DNA of 64,000 nt from Bdellovibrionia bacterium (GTDB lineage Bacteria; Bdellovibrionota; Bdellovibrionia; Bdellovibrionales; JAGQZY01): the NCBI GenBank assembly GCA_030427805.1, contig JAUICP010000003.1:62001-126000 (forward strand), in the 5' to 3' direction. The number at the start of each line of letters is the position of its first letter. Positions within the stretch are counted from its first letter, which is position 1. The notes under the pieces were generated by a model, which ran no database searches, was not told the DNA's origin, and was given only the letters and a program-made list of their open reading frames with translations. The position numbers were made by a program, and so were the translations under genes. Positions 52,747 to 61,639 of this stretch are shown here, one piece after another.

Positions 52747-53832
52747 ATGATGAGTCTGGCAAAAGCTCGTAATCTCATAGCTTTGAGTTCAGTAGGAATT
52801 CTCCTGTTGATGGCAGCCTGTGCGCCAAAAGATGACGCAAAAAATGTCGATGAACCAGAGGTTCAACAGGAGAAACTAAGGACTAATTGCCTCCAAAAGT
52901 TGAATGAAATTACCTGCGTGATCAATGACAATGGCGTCTGCAGTGGCGATGGCACCAAGTACACCCGTCAATTACGAAAGATCTATGAGTTCTATCCCGA
53001 CGAATTAAAGGCGATGTTTTGTAAACTCGACCGGATTCAAATCGACCCCGAACTGTATGAATTGGGACAATTTCACCAAACCTTTTCGGAGACCTCTGAC
53101 AATGTCCTGATGAGAAAAATTAGTCTACGAAAAACTCTATTCGAAGAAGAACTCACTGTCTCGGCAATGTTGAGCCTCGAGGAGCAACGTTTTTTTGGCG
53201 AGGAGGGCAAAGGCCGTCTCAGTGAACAAAATTGGACTGCCGGTGGCGACCTCAGCCGTGGTCCCATTATCGACGCAGAAGTACCTGCTCCAGAAGGAGT
53301 TCACGCTCCCCTACTCCTGGTGCTTACCCACGAACTTGGACATCTCGTCGACGCCCACTTCGAGATTTACCTCACCGAAGACTGTCGACCCAGTTTAGAC
53401 CTGGGCATCCCTCACTGCCCGGTCAATCCAGGAGAATTTGCCGGACTCAGTTGGGCCGAATATGATCGTCCCCTTAAAAAACCGGAGCTCATTTATCGTA
53501 GACAAGTTAACGCCCTTTACAATGGCGACGAAGAGATCTTTATCCCACTTGACGAAGCTGGAAATTATTATCGCAGCCTCTATCAGAGCCGCTTTGTCAC
53601 AAGCTATTCAGCTCGCTCACCTGCCGAAGACTTTGCTGAGAGTTTTCTTTATTACTTCCTTGAGCGCTACTATCCGGAGTTTTACTACCGAGTTCAAGTG
53701 CAAGGTGAGAGCTATTCCATGCGACAAAAATTAAACAGTAAAGTTTTTTCGGCGAAAAAACAAAAAATAGAAGAAATTTTCAATCTACTTGCTGAAGAAA
53801 TTCAGGAAGATGATCTCGATTCTGAAGAATAA
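52747..53832 (+). CDS. HExxH zinc metalloprotease lipoprotein
   Basis: Encodes 361 residues with a lipoprotein signal (LLLMAACAPK, C25). The active site is LVLTHELGHLVDAH with ligands H195 and H199 and catalytic E196. The later SARSPAEDFAESFLYYFLE supplies the likely third ligand and glutamate of the zincin-type fold. Several cysteines in the N-terminal part suggest disulphides. It lies 43 bases after the secreted protein gene, so it ends a three-gene unit. Its 3' end overlaps the convergent SIS-protein gene by 53 bases, unusually long. Confidence 0.87.
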   Translation: MMSLAKARNLIALSSVGILLLMAACAPKDDAKNVDEPEVQQEKLRTNCLQKLNEITCVINDNGVCSGDGTKYTRQLRKIYEFYPDELKAMFCKLDRIQIDPELYELGQFHQTFSETSDNVLMRKISLRKTLFEEELTVSAMLSLEEQRFFGEEGKGRLSEQNWTAGGDLSRGPIIDAEVPAPEGVHAPLLLVLTHELGHLVDAHFEIYLTEDCRPSLDLGIPHCPVNPGEFAGLSWAEYDRPLKKPELIYRRQVNALYNGDEEIFIPLDEAGNYYRSLYQSRFVTSYSARSPAEDFAESFLYYFLERYYPEFYYRVQVQGESYSMRQKLNSKVFSAKKQKIEEIFNLLAEEIQEDDLDSEE

Positions 53833-55321
53833 TATCAAAAGTTCTAATGACTAGGGCCTGCTCACTGGCTTCCTTTTTTAAAACCGCTTTTAGTATTTTT
53901 GCAATATCACCCTTTGTAAGGTTGATACTCTCCTCTAAAAGTAAGTAGTTGATATAGCGAATCGATCGGTCGATGAGTTTAGCATTAGATGGCCGAACAT
54001 AGGTCATGACATTGCTTTTGGCTCTCCCCATTAGTGTCATTAAAAGAGTCGAATGGGCATTTAGAAGAACTTTTAAAAAGAGATTATTTAAAAGATTACT
54101 AGAGAGACTTCGAAAATTAATTTTAATTTTTGGACTCGTCAGCTCGATACCTTGGCCTTGTAGTTCAATTCTAAAATCATGGCTTTGAGAGGGCAGACTC
54201 TTTTTTCTCGATATCATTCCCTCTTCACTCATATCGAAGCCGAGATAGGCTTCTCCCCGACGATACTCCAACTCTGGCCAATCCAAAGCTCGTACAGGCC
54301 GCCGCAAAACATTTTCCCATGCACGTTTTGCCGAGTGCGTACCCGGAACAAAAAGGTAACACCATGAGAACTCGTCTCCTTCAAAGCGACTGTTCTCGAA
54401 GGACGTTAAGCTAAATGTCGGCGACCGTTCCGTCGTATCCGTTAATACAGTCAAAGAGAAGCTTCCAGAAATATAATTAACGAATTCATTTCTTTTGTAA
54501 ATTTCAGATTCCTCTCGGGTTAAGGGAACCATTTTTGTATAGTTTTCTTCGGTCAAGTTGGACTTTAACTCGCCAATCCAGTCGGCCAGCTTCTGATCAA
54601 GCTCTCTTTGCAATAAATAAGCTCCAACGAGAGTCAGTACGGTTGTCGCTTGAAGACGAGTACTCCCAGAAAGGGCCATGGGACTCTTACCCAGAGAAAG
54701 GGAGTGAATCCCCTTGTTTTGCAAAACACTCGCACTTCGCTCAATGTTTTCTTCGAGCAAATCTGCTGGGTTACAAAATAGAAAAATCACTTTTCCCGGT
54801 GATAATTCCGCAGCCTTCTCTGTCGCACCGATAACATAGGGAGTCTCTCCCCCTTCAGTAAAACTTATGAGGTAATCTCCCGCTCGATATCCCACTTCGA
54901 GCAAATGCCTAGCGCCTAAACCGGGATGATCCTCCATCCCTTCAACAGAGCGAACCAAAGCATAATCGCCTCCAGCCATGAAACTCAGTATAGATTCACC
55001 TTCTGGAAAATGCTCCTTGCTCCAAGATTCTAGAAATAAAGAAAGTCGTCCCGTCGCTCCACATCCACACAAAAAAACGTTCCTGTTTTCGACAAAGGCT
55101 TTTTGCACAACTTCCCTAAGGCGATCGATGTGAGACTCGATTTCTAACAGGTAATCTAAAGCGTCGTGATCAATATCGCGGAACATTGCGAAGGCTTGAT
55201 CCAGTTTCTGACGAGCGACTTCAGCTAAACCAATACTTTTAGGATGACTCTGTTCCGTCGGTAAAAAACCAAGATCAAATTTTTCGGGGTGGTTGAAGTA
55301 GATATCCCAAGCTGACTGCAT
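53780..55321 (-). CDS. MurQ/GckR-like SIS-domain protein
   Basis: Encodes 513 residues. The first half matches the MurQ etherase / glucokinase regulatory protein family: FLCGCGATGRLSLFLES, MAGGDYALVRSVEGMEDHPG, ISFTEGGETPYVIGA and MALSGSTRLQATTVLTLVG. MurQ is about 300 residues; the extra 200 here resemble a second, diverged SIS domain, as in GckR. MurQ cleaves the lactyl ether of N-acetylmuramic acid 6-phosphate in cell wall recycling, while GckR binds sugar phosphates without catalysis. Both are possible. Convergent overlap with the metalloprotease gene. Confidence 0.8.
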   Translation of the reverse strand: MQSAWDIYFNHPEKFDLGFLPTEQSHPKSIGLAEVARQKLDQAFAMFRDIDHDALDYLLEIESHIDRLREVVQKAFVENRNVFLCGCGATGRLSLFLESWSKEHFPEGESILSFMAGGDYALVRSVEGMEDHPGLGARHLLEVGYRAGDYLISFTEGGETPYVIGATEKAAELSPGKVIFLFCNPADLLEENIERSASVLQNKGIHSLSLGKSPMALSGSTRLQATTVLTLVGAYLLQRELDQKLADWIGELKSNLTEENYTKMVPLTREESEIYKRNEFVNYISGSFSLTVLTDTTERSPTFSLTSFENSRFEGDEFSWCYLFVPGTHSAKRAWENVLRRPVRALDWPELEYRRGEAYLGFDMSEEGMISRKKSLPSQSHDFRIELQGQGIELTSPKIKINFRSLSSNLLNNLFLKVLLNAHSTLLMTLMGRAKSNVMTYVRPSNAKLIDRSIRYINYLLLEESINLTKGDIAKILKAVLKKEASEQALVIRTFDIILQNRDHLPEFLQQVD

Positions 55322-55462
55322 GAATGTTTGGCCTCAAGAAATTAAATTTACGCTAGTTTAGCACCGCAAAGTGCTTCGTGAAATTGAAAAATTAGACAAA
55401 GATCTCTAGACCAAAATCGAGTTTGCAGTGATGTTTTAGATTAAAAAATCCGATGTATTCAT

Positions 55463-57223
55463 ATGCGCAAATTAATCCTTTTTTGTTTCGTACTCGTTTC
55501 TTGTCAGTCTCCTGGGATCAGGCAGCCGGCCTCCTTGGGGAACCGACTCGCGCCGCCCCAATCATCTCTCAATGATTACCTGAAATGTAGTCTCGACAAA
55601 CTTCAGGATCGCGCCCCCGAAAATGATATTTGCCCACAGCTCAATAAATGGAAGAGTTCCCAGTGCGAGGACTTTATTGGCCAACTGGCGGCAACCTTAA
55701 ATATCGAAGCCAACAATTATTTCGCACTGAGCGCCCGCGAAAAAAGACTCTTTAGAACCCATCACGGAAATGCCGTTGAATACTGGGCTCAAATCAATAA
55801 AGAACTCGAGGCAAGAGTCAAAAAGAAGGTGGGAGAAACAAGTTTTCCCCAGGCTAAATCCTGCCTTTCAGCCCATCTTCATTTTATACAATCGACAGAT
55901 AGAGCCTTCTTATCCCTCGCCGAAGCCCATCTTTGGGTCCGATCGGGCTTAACCCCTCCTAGCTCTGCTCAACAAAGACGGATTAAAAAAAGGGACACCG
56001 TCGAACAAGTTCTCCGAATTTCTCGCTTACACGGACAAAGACAAGTCACTGAATCAGTCTTTAAAAAGACAAGTTTTCTCCAGAATTCGATTCCTCACAA
56101 TACGGCCTATCAAACAATAAACGACTTTCAGGATGGAGACCTGGTTCTAATAACTTCTCAAGAAGTTCTCACGGCGAGCCTGAGCAAGATAATTAATATA
56201 AATTCGATTTACGATCTCATCGGCATTGTTAAAATCGATCAAACCCGTCGACAGGAACTCGCCCGAGTTTACCCAAAGGTCATTCCTTGGCCAGAAATTA
56301 AAAAGACAACCTATGTTTATTACGCCAGCCCACAAAGCGGACTCGTTCGCACCAGTTTTTATGATCTCGAACAAAAAGTAACACGTATGACGACCTTGCG
56401 CTGGTACGACAACACAGACAAGGGCAAAAAGTTTTCAGAAAAATTGGCAGAATACGCGACAGAACTTTTCGCCAATCCGTCGAGTACCGGTTTTGACTAC
56501 CAACAGAGTGCAGAAGTTCAGGGCTCAAAATTGAGTCAGTGGAGTTTCATATACAAAGTAATTAAAGACAAGTTGACCTCAGAAAACTACTACGACTTAC
56601 TTGCGAAGCAAAGCAAGAAAACTTTTATGGCTGACTCCTATGCCTCTCAGCTTTCACCATTTCTGTGGTCCAATCACTTCGCCACTGAATCGACCCGGCA
56701 AATTGACGAATTTCGTGTAGACCCCCATTTCACGACTGTGTCTGAATGGATTAATTTTAGAAAAACAGAGTCTCAGAAAAACTTCGACCTCATTCTAGAA
56801 ATCATTCAAAGCTGGAAAGGAAAAAGCTATTCCTTTAACACGAGTCTCTCAAGTCAGGATTTGAGTCGCATTCAGCAGTATAACTTTATTCAAGCCCCTT
56901 CTGTTCTAGGTCAGGAGTTCTTCTTTGAAGTCCCACAAAACCTTTCCGGAAATCCGGAAAAATCTCAGGATTTAAAGTTGTTGCAACTCCTTGTCGTTCA
57001 TCTCGCAAGAAACCTAGAAGCTTTTCGCAGGAGCTTTCAAAAAGAAAACAGAAAAATCCCGACTTTGACACAAAAAAAGGATTTTCTCGAAGAACTCCGG
57101 AGCAAAGAGTGGGAATTACTGGTTAAGAAAAAGGAAAATACCCAGGTTAATTTAATCCGCCAACTCGTGGACCCAACTGACCATCCTATTCACTACCTTT
57201 TTCGCCCCAACCAAATGAACTAA
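55463..57223 (+). CDS. Lipoprotein with possible degenerate permuted papain-like domain
   Basis: Encodes 586 residues. Lipoprotein-type N-terminus (LFCFVLVSCQSP). In the middle (about 210-330) the series DFQDGDLVLITSQEVLTASL, YDLIGIVKID and YVYYASPQSGLVRTSFYDLE resembles the YiiX/NlpC-like permuted papain fold, but the expected cysteine and histidine are replaced (S and D/L at those sites), so it would be inactive. The assignment is tentative. Other parts are helical. No ribosome binding site stands out. It is followed 51 bases later by selO. Confidence 0.6.
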   Translation: MRKLILFCFVLVSCQSPGIRQPASLGNRLAPPQSSLNDYLKCSLDKLQDRAPENDICPQLNKWKSSQCEDFIGQLAATLNIEANNYFALSAREKRLFRTHHGNAVEYWAQINKELEARVKKKVGETSFPQAKSCLSAHLHFIQSTDRAFLSLAEAHLWVRSGLTPPSSAQQRRIKKRDTVEQVLRISRLHGQRQVTESVFKKTSFLQNSIPHNTAYQTINDFQDGDLVLITSQEVLTASLSKIININSIYDLIGIVKIDQTRRQELARVYPKVIPWPEIKKTTYVYYASPQSGLVRTSFYDLEQKVTRMTTLRWYDNTDKGKKFSEKLAEYATELFANPSSTGFDYQQSAEVQGSKLSQWSFIYKVIKDKLTSENYYDLLAKQSKKTFMADSYASQLSPFLWSNHFATESTRQIDEFRVDPHFTTVSEWINFRKTESQKNFDLILEIIQSWKGKSYSFNTSLSSQDLSRIQQYNFIQAPSVLGQEFFFEVPQNLSGNPEKSQDLKLLQLLVVHLARNLEAFRRSFQKENRKIPTLTQKKDFLEELRSKEWELLVKKKENTQVNLIRQLVDPTDHPIHYLFRPNQMN

Positions 57224-57274
57224 GAATTAGCTCTTGTTAGTTGTTTTGCCGTTTAAAGTGTACTAAAAACAATT

Positions 57275-58681
57275 ATGACTTATCGATCTACCCCCATTAT
57301 TTATAAACTGGGGCCCGATTTTTACGATCCCGTTCAATGCGCAGATTTCCCTCAAGAGAAACTTGTCTATTGGAACAAACGTGCTGCTAGTACCATCGGT
57401 CTCGAACAACTGATTGACGAAGAAATCCGCAATCACTTTGCCCGCTTCAAACCCTTCCCTGACAACATTGAAACTCCATTGGCTCTGCGCTACCACGGTC
57501 ATCAGTTTAGGCATTACAACCCCGATCTTGGAGACGGCAGAGGGTTTTTGTTTGCACAGTTTAAGAACGAGAAGGGACAAGTTCTCGATTGCGGAACCAA
57601 GGGCAGTGGAAAAACTCCCTATTCCCGTGGAGGAGATGGACGCTTAACCCTCAAAGGAGCTGTCAGAGAGATACTCGCCACAGAATTCTTAGAGTCACTT
57701 CAAGTCGACACCTCTAAAACTCTCAGTGTCTTTGAGACTGGTGAAGCACTCCAAAGGAATGACGAACCTTCTCCCACTCGTTCGGCGGTTCTCGTTCGAC
57801 TCAATCGGGGTCATATTAGAATTGGAACCTTTCAAAGACTCAAATACTTCGAGCAAAAACAAAATATTGAAAAGCTACTCAATTACTGTATTGAAAACTA
57901 TTATCCGTCAATTTCTGGCATCACCTATCAGGAGAAAATTTCTGCTTTTCTCAAAGCAGTCAGCCAAAGTACTGCTCGAACTTGCGCACAGTGGATGGTT
58001 GCGGGCTTTGTTCACGGTGTTCTCAATACGGACAATATCAATATCTCAGGAGAGAGTTTTGATTATGGCCCCTATCGTTTTCTCCCCTATTACGATCCCC
58101 ACTTTACGGCCGCCTATTTTGATTCCCAGGGACTCTACAGCTTTTCTAGGCAGCCAGAATCTGTTTTCTGGGCTCTCCACCAACTCGCTCTGTGTTTTAC
58201 CGATTTCGACAACGAAAAAAATCTTATCAAACACCTTGATGGTTTTTCTGACGAACTCAACCGTGAATTTTTGCATGGCTTTTTAAATCGGATGGGCCGG
58301 AGTCTGTCTACGAGTGATCTCAATGAAGAAGTTATAGAAAATTTTATCAGCCTTTGCTTTAGTTTCCTTCAAAAATCTAAAATCTCCTATCCACAATTTT
58401 TTCACGATCTCCGTAGATATCAAAGCTTGGCTGATGCTCAGGCACAAAGTCCTGCCGCCGAGGCTTGGGCCATGGCTCCTGACCTGTTTGACAAAATCAA
58501 AGCATTTCCGTCGAAAGACACCCATCCCTATATTGTAGAAAATAAAGAGGCCCTCCACCTCCATATTGATCGCATTGAAGAGATCTGGAAGAAAATAAAT
58601 GACGGTGATGACTGGAAAATGTTCAATCAGACCATTCAATCCTTTCAAAGCTTTCGCAATCTCGACCTTAGTATGAGTTAA
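57275..58681 (+). CDS. selO: SelO (YdiU/UPF0061) pseudokinase-type AMPylase
   Basis: Encodes 468 residues. Family motifs are clear: RYHGHQFRHYNPDLGDGRG, CGTKGSGKTPYSRGGDGRLT, GAVREILATEFLES, RLNRGHIRIGTFQ and GFVHGVLNTDNINISGESFD. SelO transfers AMP from ATP to protein hydroxyl groups and takes part in the redox stress response. The usual C-terminal Cys/Sec-Ser-Ser tail is absent: the protein ends FRNLDLSMS and is somewhat shorter than many members. No convincing ribosome binding site. Near an unrelated lipoprotein gene; regulation is not visible. Confidence 0.94.
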   Translation: MTYRSTPIIYKLGPDFYDPVQCADFPQEKLVYWNKRAASTIGLEQLIDEEIRNHFARFKPFPDNIETPLALRYHGHQFRHYNPDLGDGRGFLFAQFKNEKGQVLDCGTKGSGKTPYSRGGDGRLTLKGAVREILATEFLESLQVDTSKTLSVFETGEALQRNDEPSPTRSAVLVRLNRGHIRIGTFQRLKYFEQKQNIEKLLNYCIENYYPSISGITYQEKISAFLKAVSQSTARTCAQWMVAGFVHGVLNTDNINISGESFDYGPYRFLPYYDPHFTAAYFDSQGLYSFSRQPESVFWALHQLALCFTDFDNEKNLIKHLDGFSDELNREFLHGFLNRMGRSLSTSDLNEEVIENFISLCFSFLQKSKISYPQFFHDLRRYQSLADAQAQSPAAEAWAMAPDLFDKIKAFPSKDTHPYIVENKEALHLHIDRIEEIWKKINDGDDWKMFNQTIQSFQSFRNLDLSMS

Positions 58682-58776
58682 TATTTCTTTGCCTAGCCAT
58701 AAAAATATATGAATGAATTCGACTAACCCTCAAGTGGATCTTCGCTGTCTACTATGCAGGACGAGGGAGGTCCGAA

Positions 58777-59052
58777 ATGAAAAAACTTATTGCACTCATT
58801 CTACTTTTTTCAATTCAAGCCATGGGGTCAGAGGATTTGGCCGTTGTTGAAACCGTGAATTCTTGGAATTCGCTCAACAACCCCGAATTCGTACAAAAGA
58901 AGATCCTCAAACAAGATCAAGAAAGCGACGTGATCGCACTTAAGCTTCTTAAGAAGATCAAGAATAAAGATCGCTCAGTGACCGAGTACAAGGCACTGCT
59001 AAGAGGCGAAGATCTGTACAAAACAAGTTCGATTCAAACATTAGAACCTTAG
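58777..59052 (+). CDS. Small secreted protein, unknown
   Basis: Encodes 91 residues with GGGAGGTCCGAA before the ATG. A signal peptide (MKKLIALILLFSIQAMGS) precedes a charged helical mature part of about 73 residues. No cysteine and no recognisable family. Single gene; the sequence after it up to the convergent minus-strand gene holds no clear terminator. Confidence 0.72.
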   Translation: MKKLIALILLFSIQAMGSEDLAVVETVNSWNSLNNPEFVQKKILKQDQESDVIALKLLKKIKNKDRSVTEYKALLRGEDLYKTSSIQTLEP

Positions 59053-59119
59053 TAATAGAGTCATGACCAGGATGGTCTAATTTCTAAGACAGAGGGCTTC
59101 AGGACGAAAAACTCTTAGT

Positions 59120-59677
59120 CTATTTCTTAGGTTTCTTTCTCTTTTTTACTTTTGAGTTTCGGGGTTTAAAACAATTCATCATACGGAGGGCGGTTTTAGA
59201 GGGGCGTCCTCCGTATACTCTATTCACACATGATGACCAGTCTTTGTAACTTTGGAGTCGTTCCTTAGAACTTAATTTTTTATTGCCGGGCAAGGGGACC
59301 CCTCGGCTCGATTGATAAAGTTCGTAAAAATGGGGCCAACAGCCGTCTAAAGACTTTTTTGCAAGATCATTGGTCGGAATAAACTGGGGTAAAAACAATT
59401 GTACAAATTGACTCTCAAAACTTTGAACTCTTTTTTGTTCAGAATACCATTCCATGTATTCCTCTGCTTTCCACGATTTCAGCTTCTTTTTAATTTTCTT
59501 CTCATTCCTTGCGATCGGGTCGGATTGTCCCTTGAAAGGACACTGTCGAAAAAAATCTTTTTCATCAAGACCCACTTGAAATTGGGTTTGCGAATTGATC
59601 TCTTGCGAGAGACACAGTGCCACCAGCAAAGTGAAACTCGATAAAAATCTCTTTTTAAATATCAGAGTCCAAGCCAT
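59120..59677 (-). CDS. Secreted basic protein, unknown
   Basis: Encodes 185 residues from ATG 59677, chosen for GGGAG five bases upstream. A signal peptide lies at about 10-30 (FLSSFTLLVALCLSQEINSQ). Four cysteines (RQCPF, DGCWP, SSCVN, MNCFK) suggest disulphides, and the tail is very basic (KVKKRKKPKK). The start codon overlaps the stop of the SLT transglycosylase gene, so they are translationally coupled, and a role near the cell wall is possible. Family unknown. Confidence 0.72.
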   Translation of the reverse strand: MAWTLIFKKRFLSSFTLLVALCLSQEINSQTQFQVGLDEKDFFRQCPFKGQSDPIARNEKKIKKKLKSWKAEEYMEWYSEQKRVQSFESQFVQLFLPQFIPTNDLAKKSLDGCWPHFYELYQSSRGVPLPGNKKLSSKERLQSYKDWSSCVNRVYGGRPSKTALRMMNCFKPRNSKVKKRKKPKK

Positions 59678-61305
59678 CATTGCTCCCACCCCGGCTCATC
59701 ACAACGGCCATTGGGATTTTCTCCCAATTGGGAATCCAAGGTAAATTGCCCTGGCTCCATGCAGTCGCGTATGCTTTGCATGTGGGCCCGCGTTTCAGCA
59801 AGCCTCCCCGTTTCTCCTAGATAGGCCAACCACTGATCGAGGTTCACACCTCGGGCCATCATTTCAGAAACTCCACCGGGCCCCGCATTGTAGGCCGCCG
59901 CTACCAATAATAGAAAGTCTCTCGGCATATCGTTAAGGCTACGAGTTATAACATCCATATCTCCACCCGACCCCTGCACCATCGCTTCTAGGGCCCTTTG
60001 GTCATTGGTATAAATTGAATTTTCTTGGGTAAACAAGGCTGGCTCGGACCAATCGTATTGGTAGCGATGATCGAGCTCCATCGTGAGATCTTTAAGATAA
60101 AGAGCTGACGCCGCCATGGACCAAAGCGGATTATTGTATTCCCAGTTATCACACCGGGTTTCGCTAAAATTAGGGTGCTCACGGTACTCAACATCAGGAC
60201 AACTCGCCGAAGGGGTTCGCTCTTCAAAACGGCCATCTCGAATAACTGTCCTTTGGGAGACTGCGGCCCCATTACTCGCCAAGCAAACTTCGAGCTGAAC
60301 GGCATAGGTTTCTTCACCCGCACAAAAACCTTGGGGATCTAATTGTTGTGGATAAACTTGATAGGGGTCATTTGTAGCACCAAGGGCCGTTGTCATTTCC
60401 CGCCAGTCGGTATAGAGGAGATCCCTTCTCGCCCGGCTCTGTAGAATTCGACGCATGTAACTGATGTCCCGTTCCCACTGGGCAAACCGAGGGTCCCCCG
60501 GCTGTGGCGCGTTTTCGAGAAGAGCCTGAAGGCGCAACTCTTCATGGGTGCGATTCGATGTCCGCGACATCAATCTCTCGAGATCGAGCATGGTATCGAA
60601 TTTAAACTGACCAATTCCACGAGCATCAGAACCACTGACAGCGTCGGCATCAAAGCGAGATTCACGCCACCACTTACAGGCCAAGAAGGCATAGGGCAAG
60701 CCCGTGACTTCGGAGACAATTTCAATTTGATCTTCCACTTGTCGATAGAGATTCCAGCCATTAGCTCCGTCGGCATCATTAAGGCTTCCTTGGCCTTGGG
60801 GATTGGTAAAGCACCACATCCATCGGCGAAGCTCCTCGCGACTTTTCATGCGAATCCCCGAAAGCCCCAATAACTGAAAAACATCGGTCTCAAGGTCGCA
60901 ACGTTGAACGGCCCTGCCGGGATCTAAATAGTCTTGATAGGGATTCAACATCATATCGGTACGAGGCCCATCGATTTCATCAAAACGACTCGTCCCTTGG
61001 TAGGTGGCCGCAATCCAACAACCGCTCTCAGGACAACTTAAGCCCGATTGATCAGCTAAGCGCAACCAAAGGTTGCCAGAAGCGTCTTCATCGCGACCGA
61101 TGACCGTGATAACCGATCCCGCCGGAACCTCTACTGGAAGTCGAACACCGTTGGTCGTGGGCCCTGAACGCATGGGAATATCCATATCCACGTTGCTACG
61201 GTAGTAACCGAGAATCTCCTCTTCAGTACTTACTGCTAAAGGAAAAATCAGAATTAAAGCTAATCCAAAAATAACGACCACTCTCACAATAATTAGATCG
61301 GTCAT
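59677..61305 (-). CDS. SLT lytic transglycosylase with N-terminal SH3-like domain
   Basis: Encodes 542 residues. A signal peptide or anchor (about 5-25) precedes an SH3-like segment (about 31-100: DIPMRSGPTTNGVRLPVEVP, VITVIGRDE, WLRLADQSG). The lysozyme-like SLT domain begins near 190. Catalytic E215 is in ACKWWRESRFDADAV, followed by GSDARGIGQFKFDT, and AAAYNAGPGGVSEM closes the fold. A long insert between these parts (about 240-450) is unusual. It should cleave peptidoglycan glycan strands in the periplasm. The small basic secreted protein gene follows with overlapping stop and start. Confidence 0.9.
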   Translation of the reverse strand: MTDLIIVRVVVIFGLALILIFPLAVSTEEEILGYYRSNVDMDIPMRSGPTTNGVRLPVEVPAGSVITVIGRDEDASGNLWLRLADQSGLSCPESGCWIAATYQGTSRFDEIDGPRTDMMLNPYQDYLDPGRAVQRCDLETDVFQLLGLSGIRMKSREELRRWMWCFTNPQGQGSLNDADGANGWNLYRQVEDQIEIVSEVTGLPYAFLACKWWRESRFDADAVSGSDARGIGQFKFDTMLDLERLMSRTSNRTHEELRLQALLENAPQPGDPRFAQWERDISYMRRILQSRARRDLLYTDWREMTTALGATNDPYQVYPQQLDPQGFCAGEETYAVQLEVCLASNGAAVSQRTVIRDGRFEERTPSASCPDVEYREHPNFSETRCDNWEYNNPLWSMAASALYLKDLTMELDHRYQYDWSEPALFTQENSIYTNDQRALEAMVQGSGGDMDVITRSLNDMPRDFLLLVAAAYNAGPGGVSEMMARGVNLDQWLAYLGETGRLAETRAHMQSIRDCMEPGQFTLDSQLGENPNGRCDEPGWEQ

Positions 61306-61461
61306 TCAAGGGTCCAGGCTAAGGATTTCAGGTCATTAAGTGGCGGATTTCATAAAGATTTAGGCATCTTATCTCATTTTGAAACAGGGACTGACAGCCT
61401 TGATTTGTCCAAGCACTTTACAGACTCTGCCCATTTGTGACCAAACGAGAGGAGGCCAGAA

Positions 61462-61590
61462 ATGCAAGGCCCAATCTCAGTATCAAATCCATTTTATAGC
61501 ACTCTCGACGGCTCATTTAGAGAATATCTGGCCCCGGGCTTGCTCTACTCTATAAATGACTCGCTTATCTTATTTTGTTTTAATGTCTGA
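61462..61590 (+). CDS. Small 42-residue open frame with a strong ribosome binding site
   Basis: ATG 61462 is preceded by AGGAGG (61450-61455) at ideal spacing, one of the best Shine-Dalgarno sites in the window. The frame runs 42 codons (beginning MQGPISVSNPFYSTLDG) to TGA at 61588, 49 bases before the LysM/barrel gene. It could be a small protein or a leader peptide of that gene. No homolog is known to me, so coding is uncertain. Confidence 0.4.
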   Translation: MQGPISVSNPFYSTLDGSFREYLAPGLLYSINDSLILFCFNV

Positions 61591-61639
61591 GAGGAATTCA
61601 GACGGGAGCGGGTTACGGGTGACCATTAGGAGTATATCA

